DNA of 13,624 nucleotides from Phycisphaerae bacterium. GTDB taxonomy: Bacteria > Planctomycetota > Phycisphaerae > UBA1845 > Fen-1342. Under the pieces are notes generated by a model. The model saw only the letters and a program-made list of their open reading frames with translations, had not been told where the DNA came from and searched no databases. Location of the stretch: positions 1-13,624 of the forward strand of contig JALSRY010000291.1 of NCBI GenBank assembly GCA_026984555.1, in the 5' to 3' direction. Positions 7,987-13,624 of this stretch are shown in pieces. The position numbers were made by a program, and so were the translations under genes. Every line of letters starts with the position of its first letter. The stretch's first letter is position 1.

Positions 7987-8379
7987 ATGATTATCGACCA
8001 GGACGAGATCGAGGCCCTGCTGGCACAAGCCGGCGACGGATCGGATCCCGAACCGGCACCGCCGGCTCCCGCCCCCGCCGCGCCGAGCGCCCCCCCGCCG
8101 CCGATCGTGGCCGGCTCACCCGAGGTGGCCCGGCTGCTGCGCCTGAAGGTTCCGGTAATCGTGGAGCTGGCTTCCCGGCGGATGGATATCGCCACGGTGC
8201 GCAAGTTCTCGCTGGGAATGATCATCGAGTTCGAAAAACCCGTCGATGACCCCCTACAACTGCTCATCAACAACCAGCCGATCGGCGAAGGCGAGGCCGT
8301 CAAGGTCGGGGAACATTTCGGCTTGCGCGTCACCACCATACGCGACCAACCCAGCCGCATCCGCTCGATGGGCGCCTAG
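7987..8379 (+). CDS. fliN: Flagellar motor switch protein FliN (SpoA domain)
   Basis: 130 aa. FliN sits in the C-ring under the flagellar basal body, helps set rotation direction and takes part in export. The N-terminus MIIDQDEIEALLAQAG (1-16) has the DQDEIxxLL motif shared by FliM and FliN. A low-complexity Pro/Ala linker follows (20-40), then a SpoA/FliMN domain (about 48-118) with LRLKVPVIVEL, LGMIIEFEKP and LLINNQPIGEGEAVKVGEHFG-like features. I chose ATG 7987 because the conserved motif starts there and AGGAG precedes it. ATG 7957 would add 10 residues. ATG 7882 would add 35 Arg/Pro-rich residues and overlap the asnB stop as ATGA. No other flagellar gene is in the window, so this fliN is separate from a large flagellar operon. 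It is probably co-transcribed with asnB, 101 nt away. Confidence 0.93.
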   Translation: MIIDQDEIEALLAQAGDGSDPEPAPPAPAPAAPSAPPPPIVAGSPEVARLLRLKVPVIVELASRRMDIATVRKFSLGMIIEFEKPVDDPLQLLINNQPIGEGEAVKVGEHFGLRVTTIRDQPSRIRSMGA

Positions 8380-8414
8380 CCGCACACCCCGCCGATCGTC
8401 CCCACACGCTCCGC

Positions 8415-9092
8415 TCACGGCGCCGGCGGAACCTCATGGCAAAGGAGCCAACGCGCCGGCTCGTCCTCTTCGATCCCCGGGAAACGCGGCAGTTCCTCGA
8501 GAAACCGGTTGTCGTGCGCATCGTCGTTCACCGCGCTCACCTCGCCCAACAACACCGGCCCCCCGCCCGGCTCGGCCCAGAACGCGTGGTACACCCGCGG
8601 CGTCAGCGTGATCGACTCCCCCGCCCCCAACGTCAGCCGCGTGCCGGCCGCCACTTCCACCCGCCGGCCATCGAGGCTCAGCACCACCGGCGTATCCGCC
8701 AGCCCGTCGCCCTCGCTCGCGTTGTGCACCTCGCAAACCAGGCGCCCCCCGCCGCGATTGATGATGTCCTCGGTCTTCTTCCAATGAAAATGCATCGGCG
8801 TGAGCTGGTTCTCCAGCGCGAGCATGAGCTTTTCGCAATAAGGCTTGCTCGCGGGATCGTCGCAACGCCCGTTGCGGATGGTGATCAGCGTCAACCCGAA
8901 ACGGTCGAAATCGCCCTTGCCGAAATCCGTCACGTCCCAGCCCAACCCCGCCTCGCGCATCTCGTCGTATTCGTGGCCACGCTCCGCCCAGTCGGCCGGA
9001 GTCCACTCCGCGAACGGCGGGAGCGCGAAGCCCACTTGCCGAGCCATCTCCCGCAACGCCTCGATCGCCGCGTTGATCCTCGAACGTTTCAT
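8415..9092 (-). CDS. D-lyxose ketol-isomerase / D-mannose isomerase (cupin type)
   Basis: 225 aa, the usual length for the cupin D-lyxose isomerase family (EC 5.3.1.15). The enzyme interconverts D-lyxose with D-xylulose and, in characterised members, D-mannose with D-fructose. The metal-binding pattern is complete: H101 and H103 in MHFHWKKTEDI, E108, and H169 in RVYHAFW. The cupin core (about 85-185) includes INRGGGRLVCEVH and LTLGAGESITLTP. The ATG lies 17 nt after the stop of the alpha-mannosidase gene on the same strand, so both are very likely on one transcript. The mannosidase would supply mannose that this enzyme could feed into glycolysis through fructose. AAAGG in the gap may serve as its ribosome site. 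It converges on fliN with 35 nt between stops. The natural substrate cannot be decided from sequence. Confidence 0.93.
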   Translation of the reverse strand: MKRSRINAAIEALREMARQVGFALPPFAEWTPADWAERGHEYDEMREAGLGWDVTDFGKGDFDRFGLTLITIRNGRCDDPASKPYCEKLMLALENQLTPMHFHWKKTEDIINRGGGRLVCEVHNASEGDGLADTPVVLSLDGRRVEVAAGTRLTLGAGESITLTPRVYHAFWAEPGGGPVLLGEVSAVNDDAHDNRFLEELPRFPGIEEDEPARWLLCHEVPPAP

Positions 9093-9109
9093 CGCTTTCC
9101 AAGCCCTTT

Positions 9110-11827
9110 CTACCCGGCCGGCGGTACTCCTGCCCGAACGTGCAACGTCACGATCCGTCGCGGCGCCAGCGACAGCGGCACCCGCCGGCCGTCTTCCACG
9201 TCGATCGCCTCGATCTCGTTTCCCTCCAGGTCCACCATCGAAGCCGAGGTGATCCGCACCCCCAGCGTCACCACCTCGTCGATCGTCTCGTCGCCCGGGT
9301 TGTACAACCGCAGCTCGATCGCGCCGGTCCGAGGGTGGCGGCGCACCGCCGTCACAATCGCCTGACCCGGATCGAGCTCGACCAGGCCCCCGGCCGGCGC
9401 CAGCGACCGCTCGCCCTCGCCGGCCTGTTCGCCCGGCAGCACCTGCACCGTTCGAATCCCGGCCGCCGTCTGTTGCGCGAGCACGCTCAGACCGGCCGGT
9501 GACGGTTCACCCCGCAACGGCACGAGCCGATAGTGGAACTCGTGACGCCCGAGACTCTGCCCGCCTTCCTCGCCATCGGTGAACACGGTCTTGCGAAAAC
9601 CGCGCAGCAGCGTCAGCGCGATCGGCCGTGCCGGCACATCACGGACGGCTGTCTCCGGAAGGCTCGGCGCCACCACCGCCAGCCCCCGTTGGTCGTCGTG
9701 GACAGCGGTCCAACCCGCTTGCGGCGTCGTCTCGACGGCCAGCTCGCGGTAGGTGTGGTTGTCGGCCGGCAGCGCGATCCGCCGGCGAACTACATCGAAC
9801 GCCGAGTCCGCGATGTACGTGTCGGTCTGCGCCCCCGAATCGAACAACACGCGGAGGCGGTGGTCGCGGGCCCGGTTGTCGATCACCGTGCGAATCTCCA
9901 GGTGATCGGCCCCGGCCCGCAGCGTCACGTAACTGTCGATACATTGTTCGACCGTTCGCGCGCTGCGCCGCATCTGGCGGTCAAACTCGAAACACGCGGG
10001 CACGCGCATGCGCGTCGTGATCCGCAGCGTGGCGCTTTGGGCGCCGTCGGCGACCACCGCCACATCCGCCGCACTCGCCGCAGACGTGAAAACCTGGTCG
10101 TTGACGGCGACACCGTGGTACCAGCCATCGCCGATGTCGGCCCGATCCTCGAAGACCAGCAGGCGGCTGTAGGTCTGCCCGCTGCGTTTGTCGAGCAGGG
10201 TCAGCGAGCCGTCGGGCTCAACACGCACGCGCAGGCAGCGGTTTTCCAGCGTGCGATCGTCCACAACGAGCCGGCCGGCGGGATGACGCGTCGGCTCGGC
10301 CAACGGCTTGCAAATCAGCGTCGTGTATCCCATCGCCGCGATCCGCAGCGGAACCGTCACGCGCACGACCACGCACGACCGCCCCTGGGGCGTCTTGCCC
10401 CATCGCCGAAACACCCGCTGTCGCTGCGGCTGGTAGCTCGCGTAGTCGTATGGGACCTCGCGCCCGTCGGGCGTGTAGAGCCGAAACCCGATCTTCGACT
10501 CATAGCCGAAGAACTCCTGGTAGCGGGCCTGTGTCTTGTCGTCGAACCACAGGTCGATATCCACCGGACCATCGAGCGGCGCCTGCGCCGCGTTGAACAC
10601 CACCACCGCGAACTGCTCGCCCTCGAGGTCCGGCAGCCGGACGCGCGCCGCCAGCGCGGCGAGCGTCTGCTCGATGAGCTTGGTGTTGATGAGCCGACTC
10701 TGATCGAAACGGTACTCCATGTCCTTGTGGACCTGGTCGGGACTGCATCCACAAATCGAATCGTGCGCGTGATTCTGGAGCAAATAGCGCCAGGAACGGC
10801 GAACGTAGGCATGAGGATAGGGCCGGCCGATCCGCAGCTCGGCCAGCGTCGCGAAGGGCTCGACCCAGCGACACAGGTCCGTCTCGCACAAGCGGTTGGC
10901 CTGCTTGAGACGAATGCGGCTGCTGAGCACCCCCGGGATCAGCCACGAACCTTCGCCCATCCGCCGGCCGGGCCGGCGCAGCTCACCCCGCACGAGCCGG
11001 GGAATCGAAGCGGCCCGTTCGACGACGGCGGCGGCGAACTCGTCCAGCCCCGCGTGCGTGACGGTGACATCCGCCCGCAATGCGCGCAGTTTTTCGAGCA
11101 GGTCCGGCGTCTGCGGCGCGATGGGCATGTGGTCGCCACCGTCGAAAAACAGCACCTCGTCCAGCCCGGTGCGGGCCCGCTGGATATCGACGTATTCCGC
11201 TGCCCGCCGCGCCGCCTCTTCCAGGTCGAAGGTGGCGTCGGGGTCGAACGCCCGGCGGACATAGCTGCCGTAATCGAAGTAGCCTTCCTTGGGTCCAAAC
11301 CGGACCGTAACCACTTCGCTGCCGTCGGGGGCTTGCCAGAGAAACAACCCGCGTTCGGTGTCCTCGTTGACGCCCCGGAACAAAAACGCACTCTCGATGC
11401 CAAAACCGCGGAGGATTTGCGGAAGCTGCGAGGCGTGGCCGAAAATGTCACAGACGAAGCCGACGCGTGAGACGTTGCCCAGCTCGCCGGCCACGCGGAT
11501 ACCCTCTTCCAGGTTGCGGACCAGCGATTCACCGGCGACGATGTGCTCGTCGGGCATCGTGTACCACGGGCCGATCCGCAGCCGCCCGGCCTGGGCGAAT
11601 CGGCGGACCTGCTCCTCGCGCTCCGGCCGAATCTCCAGGTAGTCTTCGAGCGGAATCGATTGTCCATCGACCTGGAAGCAGGCGAACCGCTCGTCGCGCG
11701 CCATCGTATCGAGCACCTCGTCGAGCACCTCGACCAGGTGATAACGAAAATGCTGGAACGGTTCGTACCACTCGCGGTCCCAATGGGTACTGGCCACATA
11801 GTAGACGTGTGTGTGACTCCGGGCCAT
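9110..11827 (-). CDS. Glycoside hydrolase family 38 alpha-mannosidase
   Basis: 905 aa. GH38 enzymes are zinc-dependent retaining alpha-mannosidases that remove mannose from glycans. The zinc and catalytic region is clear: ASTHWDREWY at 12-21 (H15, D17), CDIFGHASQLPQIL at 126-139 with D127 as the expected nucleophile, and FFDGGDHMP at 227-235. The family's NHAHDSICGCSPDQVH signature is at 352-367 with H355/D356. A long beta-rich C-terminal part (about 380-905) matches the GH38 mid and C-terminal domains. The open frame reaches back to 12058, but ATG 11827 is preferred because the family homology begins there and GAAGGA precedes it at good spacing. No signal peptide is visible at this start, so the enzyme is probably cytoplasmic and acts on imported oligosaccharides. 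First gene of a two-gene unit with the isomerase. Confidence 0.95.
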   Translation of the reverse strand: MARSHTHVYYVASTHWDREWYEPFQHFRYHLVEVLDEVLDTMARDERFACFQVDGQSIPLEDYLEIRPEREEQVRRFAQAGRLRIGPWYTMPDEHIVAGESLVRNLEEGIRVAGELGNVSRVGFVCDIFGHASQLPQILRGFGIESAFLFRGVNEDTERGLFLWQAPDGSEVVTVRFGPKEGYFDYGSYVRRAFDPDATFDLEEAARRAAEYVDIQRARTGLDEVLFFDGGDHMPIAPQTPDLLEKLRALRADVTVTHAGLDEFAAAVVERAASIPRLVRGELRRPGRRMGEGSWLIPGVLSSRIRLKQANRLCETDLCRWVEPFATLAELRIGRPYPHAYVRRSWRYLLQNHAHDSICGCSPDQVHKDMEYRFDQSRLINTKLIEQTLAALAARVRLPDLEGEQFAVVVFNAAQAPLDGPVDIDLWFDDKTQARYQEFFGYESKIGFRLYTPDGREVPYDYASYQPQRQRVFRRWGKTPQGRSCVVVRVTVPLRIAAMGYTTLICKPLAEPTRHPAGRLVVDDRTLENRCLRVRVEPDGSLTLLDKRSGQTYSRLLVFEDRADIGDGWYHGVAVNDQVFTSAASAADVAVVADGAQSATLRITTRMRVPACFEFDRQMRRSARTVEQCIDSYVTLRAGADHLEIRTVIDNRARDHRLRVLFDSGAQTDTYIADSAFDVVRRRIALPADNHTYRELAVETTPQAGWTAVHDDQRGLAVVAPSLPETAVRDVPARPIALTLLRGFRKTVFTDGEEGGQSLGRHEFHYRLVPLRGEPSPAGLSVLAQQTAAGIRTVQVLPGEQAGEGERSLAPAGGLVELDPGQAIVTAVRRHPRTGAIELRLYNPGDETIDEVVTLGVRITSASMVDLEGNEIEAIDVEDGRRVPLSLAPRRIVTLHVRAGVPPAG

Positions 11828-11833
11828 CGACGA

Positions 11834-11839
11834 TCCTTC
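11834..11839 (-). promoter_or_regulatory. Ribosome binding site of the GH38 gene
   Basis: GAAGGA on the minus strand ends 6 nt before ATG 11827. It is the best Shine-Dalgarno in the window after that of the 78-aa gene and fixes this start against the longer open frame. Confidence 0.65.
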
Positions 11840-11928
11840 TGTTGAACCTGCCGCGGGGCGCACCCGCCCCACCACCGGTCGGCGCACGCGCACACCCATG
11901 CCGGCCCCAACCGCGCACCCTGGAAACC

Positions 11929-11940
11929 ATTTAGTGTAAA
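11929..11940 (-). promoter_or_regulatory. AT-rich island, possible promoter of the GH38-isomerase unit
   Basis: Minus-strand TTTACACTAAAT is a short AT-rich run in very GC-rich surroundings. TACACT matches 4 of 6 bases of a -10 box, but no convincing -35 box is found at 16-18 nt, so this is a location guess. Confidence 0.22.
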
Positions 11941-12064
11941 CCCTTCCGCCGCCCGCTGCACACGCTCGCGTCCGCCAACAACGGCCGCGCAACGCCTTGT
12001 CGTGATAGATATGTTTCATCAGCCGGCAGGCTCGCGGCACGCGATCCCGATCGCGCACGACCAG

Positions 12065-12086
12065 CGCCGGGCCGAAAGACCCGGCG
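12065..12086 (-). terminator. Perfect 7-bp GC hairpin downstream of xerC
   Basis: CGCCGGG at 12065-12071 and CCCGGCG at 12080-12086 pair perfectly around an 8-nt loop, 57-78 nt past the xerC stop. No T-run follows on the minus strand. It may end the xerC transcript or protect its 3' end. Confidence 0.35.
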
Positions 12087-12121
12087 TGGAGCGGACAAGA
12101 TCTTCGCGACGGCCTAGCCGC

Positions 12122-12142
12122 CCCGCGGAGCCCGGCCGCGGG
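12122..12142 (-). terminator. Perfect 7-bp GC hairpin directly after the xerC stop codon
   Basis: CCCGCGG at 12122-12128 and CCGCGGG at 12136-12142 pair perfectly around a 7-nt loop, and the stem abuts the xerC TGA. There is no T-tract. With the second hairpin further on, a tandem terminator-like arrangement is plausible. Confidence 0.35.
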
Positions 12143-13150
12143 TCAGGCGCGCGGATGAGCCTTGTCGTATTGCGTCTTGAGGTTTTCGTCGGTGAGGTGC
12201 GTGTAAATCTGGGTCGTGCTGAGGCTCTGGTGGCCCAGCATCTCCTGCACGCTGCGCAAATCCGCTCCCCGCTGGAGCATGTGCGTCGCGAAGCTGTGCC
12301 GCAGCGTATGCGGACTGACCGACAAGTCCAGCCCCGCCGCCAGCAGGTATTTGTCGAGTTTTCGGCGGACGCTGCGGGTGCTGAGCCGCTGTCCGTGCTT
12401 GTTGATGAACAAGGCGTTGGGGTCCTGGCGAGCCTGCTGGCTGCTGTTGCGCCGCAGGTCGAGATAGTGGATCACGGCCTTGACGGCACCGGGGCCGATC
12501 GGGATGACGCGTTCCTTCTTGCCCTTGCCGCGTACGTGGATGACGCTGCTGCCCAGGTCGATGTCGGCGATATCGAGCGCCACCAGCTCGCTGACCCGAA
12601 TGCCGGTGGAGTAGAGCATTTCCAGGATGGCACGATCGCGGGCGCCGAGCAGCGTGGTCGTGTCGCAGTTGGAAAACAGTTTCTCGATCTGCTCGACATC
12701 GAGGAACTTGGGCAAGCGCTTTTCCTGCTTGGGCGTGCGGATCGTCGCCACGGGATTGCCGCTGACGTACCCGCGGCGTACGAGAAACTTGTAAAAGCTG
12801 CGCAGCGTCGCCAGTTTGCGGGCGATGGTGCTCTTGCAGTAGTTGCGGTCGCGCAGGTACGACATGAACAGCCGAGCGCGGTCGAGATCCACGGCGAGCA
12901 GATTGCGATTGAGCGTTTCGGTGGACAACGCCGGCGGCATGACCACCGGCCGCCCGGCGCGGGGCTGACCGTTGACACCCTGACCGTTGGTCCCGGGAAG
13001 TTGTCCCCCGGCGGCGGCGTCGGGATTGGCCAGGTATGCGCAAAACTGCTCGAGGTCGGCGGCATAACAGCGGGCCGTGTGCGCCGAGAAATGCCGCTCG
13101 GCACGCAGGTAGTGAATGAACTGGTCGATGAGGGATTCCTGAGGGTTCAT
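12143..13150 (-). CDS. xerC: Tyrosine recombinase XerC/XerD
   Basis: 335 aa. Xer recombinases resolve chromosome dimers at dif, acting with FtsK. The catalytic set is complete: R185 in TGIRVSEL, K209 in VRGKGKKER, H281 and R284 in SPHTLRHSFATHML, H307 in LGHQSLSTTQ, and the nucleophile Y316 in QIYTHL. The N-terminal SAM-like DNA-binding domain starts at MNPQESLIDQF. It carries an unusual insert at about 42-85, Gly/Asn/Pro rich (GTNGQGVNGQP), which accounts for most of the excess over the usual length of about 300. ATG 13150 is chosen because family homology starts there; ATG 13195 would add 15 residues. It follows the 78-aa gene by 54 nt on the same strand. XerC and XerD cannot be told apart here, and I see no mobile-element borders that would make it an integrase. 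Confidence 0.93.
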   Translation of the reverse strand: MNPQESLIDQFIHYLRAERHFSAHTARCYAADLEQFCAYLANPDAAAGGQLPGTNGQGVNGQPRAGRPVVMPPALSTETLNRNLLAVDLDRARLFMSYLRDRNYCKSTIARKLATLRSFYKFLVRRGYVSGNPVATIRTPKQEKRLPKFLDVEQIEKLFSNCDTTTLLGARDRAILEMLYSTGIRVSELVALDIADIDLGSSVIHVRGKGKKERVIPIGPGAVKAVIHYLDLRRNSSQQARQDPNALFINKHGQRLSTRSVRRKLDKYLLAAGLDLSVSPHTLRHSFATHMLQRGADLRSVQEMLGHQSLSTTQIYTHLTDENLKTQYDKAHPRA

Positions 13151-13204
13151 CACACGGTCACAACCTTCGTATCGAGGATCCTGAAACTGATGCAAGGTTC
13201 TACC

Positions 13205-13441
13205 CTACCTGTTCTCATAACCGCCCCGCGATGCGTCCCGCGCGGCTGCCTCCGGTGCGTGTGACCCCTTTCCCATCTGGTAACTCAGCACGGCGGCGTC
13301 GAACCAGTCGAAATCGACATCCGGCCTCTCCGCGTATTCCAGGAACGAAGCGAGCAGCTCCGATTCCTGGCCCGGCCGATACCAGAACACAAAACGGTGA
13401 GCGCCTTTGACAAAACTCAGGCACCGCTTTGCTTCGTCCAT
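13205..13441 (-). CDS. Small conserved-looking protein with FDWFDAAVLSYQ motif, function unknown
   Basis: 78 aa, acidic first half, no membrane segment or signal peptide. The core is VKGAHRFVFWYRPG at 11-24, then a helix SELLASFLEYAERP at 27-40 and DFDWFDAAVLSYQMG at 43-57. The tail is disordered and Ala/Gly rich. I recall similar short proteins in planctomycete genomes but cannot name a family or function. GGAGAG 8 nt before ATG 13441 supports this start; the open frame reaches back to 13594, but that part looks non-coding. It is upstream of xerC on the same strand, so the two may share a transcript. Confidence 0.75.
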   Translation of the reverse strand: MDEAKRCLSFVKGAHRFVFWYRPGQESELLASFLEYAERPDVDFDWFDAAVLSYQMGKGSHAPEAAARDASRGGYENR

Positions 13442-13449
13442 GACTGCGC

Positions 13450-13455
13450 CTCTCC
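13450..13455 (-). promoter_or_regulatory. Ribosome binding site of the 78-aa gene
   Basis: Minus-strand GGAGAG ends 8 nt before ATG 13441. This well-placed site argues for the short form of the protein over the longer open frame beginning at 13594. Confidence 0.6.
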
Positions 13456-13624
13456 GTCCCGGCCGTCTGTACTGATTCGGACCCTTTCCAATAACATCGA
13501 CCGAATCGCCGACCAGCAGCAGTAACGGACGAAGAGTTCCTGCGACTTTGCGTAGACCCGCCACCCATACGGGCTCCCGTGGGATGCCCGCCAACGCCCA
13601 AACGCCCGCAGCTCGTTCTGAACC
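13456..13624. other. Right-edge stretch without a supported gene
   Basis: It probably holds the leader and promoter of the 78-aa gene. An imperfect hairpin (CCCATACGGG at 13564-13573 against CCCGTGGG at 13576-13583, one bulged T) is the only structure seen. Overlapping open frames here look like chance reading of GC-rich DNA. Confidence 0.4.

Larger units (their letters stand above)
11828..12142. other. Intergenic stretch between the GH38 gene and xerC
   Basis: 315 nt without a supported gene; both neighbours read leftward. It holds the GH38 ribosome site, an AT-rich island around 11922-11940 and two strong hairpins next to xerC (listed separately). On the minus strand the island reads TTTACACTAAAT, about 100 nt before the GH38 ATG, the likeliest place for its promoter, though no clean -35/-10 pair is present. 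Confidence 0.5.

Noticed and set aside
9533..11470. 645-codon open frame on the + strand
   Set aside because: Shadow of the GH38 gene, which has complete catalytic motifs on the other strand.
11911..11945. dif-like Xer site at the AT-rich island
   Set aside because: TTAGTGTAAAC loosely resembles one Xer half-site, but there is an extra base and no matching left arm at a 6-8 nt spacer.
12002..13264. 420-codon open frame on the + strand
   Set aside because: Antisense to xerC, whose catalytic residues are all present; composition is shadow-like.
13442..13594. N-terminal extension of the 78-aa protein
   Set aside because: A well-placed GGAGAG before ATG 13441 and the lack of domain character in the extension favour the short form.
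1..13624. CRISPR array, tRNA or rRNA genes, insertion sequence ends
   Set aside because: I saw no regularly spaced direct repeats, no tRNA cloverleaf or rRNA segments, and no transposase or terminal inverted repeats; the Xer-type recombinase has no flanking att-like repeats that I could find by eye.

Overview
The window is about 13.6 kb of high-GC bacterial DNA, densely coding on both strands. It most resembles a flagellated planctomycete. The grounds are a lone fliN far from other flagellar genes, a MAF/DUF115-type motility accessory protein, weak or absent Shine-Dalgarno sites at several starts, terminator-like hairpins without T-tracts, and a small 'FDWFDAAVLSYQ' protein of a kind I associate with planctomycetes. 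This is inference; there is no rRNA or other phylogenetic marker.

Layout, left to right. (1) 2-2125 (+): an FtsK/SpoIIIE DNA translocase, cut by the left edge. (2) 2126-2198: a convergent gap with a nested inverted repeat. (3) 5746-2199 (-): a two-gene unit, a MAF/DUF115 motility accessory protein followed, with an ATGA stop/start overlap, by an unusual protein. That protein joins a nucleotidyltransferase-like N-terminus to a radical-SAM-like fold and a SPASM-like C-terminus, but all three cluster cysteines of the radical SAM core are replaced. (4) 5747-5980: a divergent control region with a TATAAA box and two hairpins on the + side. (5) 5981-8379 (+): a glutamine-hydrolysing asparagine synthetase-type protein (AsnB), then a FliN-type flagellar switch protein. 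(6) 11827-8415 (-): a GH38 alpha-mannosidase followed after 17 nt by a D-lyxose/D-mannose isomerase. (7) 11828-12142: a non-coding stretch with two perfect hairpins downstream of xerC and an AT-rich island upstream of the mannosidase. (8) 13441-12143 (-): a 78-aa conserved-looking small protein followed by a XerC/D tyrosine recombinase with an inserted linker. The last 183 nt hold no supported gene.

How the genes may work together. The MAF protein, the cluster-less SPASM protein, the AsnB-type amidotransferase and FliN sit together and may form a flagellar or surface glycan modification locus; this is inferred from context, and AsnB could equally be housekeeping. The mannosidase and isomerase make a compact mannose-use pair: one releases mannose, the other can convert it to fructose. 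FtsK and the Xer recombinase both belong to chromosome segregation but are 10 kb apart with unrelated genes between.

The most noteworthy item is the SPASM protein. Its radical SAM cluster position reads D279/R283/L286 in place of Cys/Cys/Cys, while a four-cysteine auxiliary-cluster pattern at the C-terminus is kept. This suggests a repurposed, non-radical protein coupled to flagellin or surface glycosylation.
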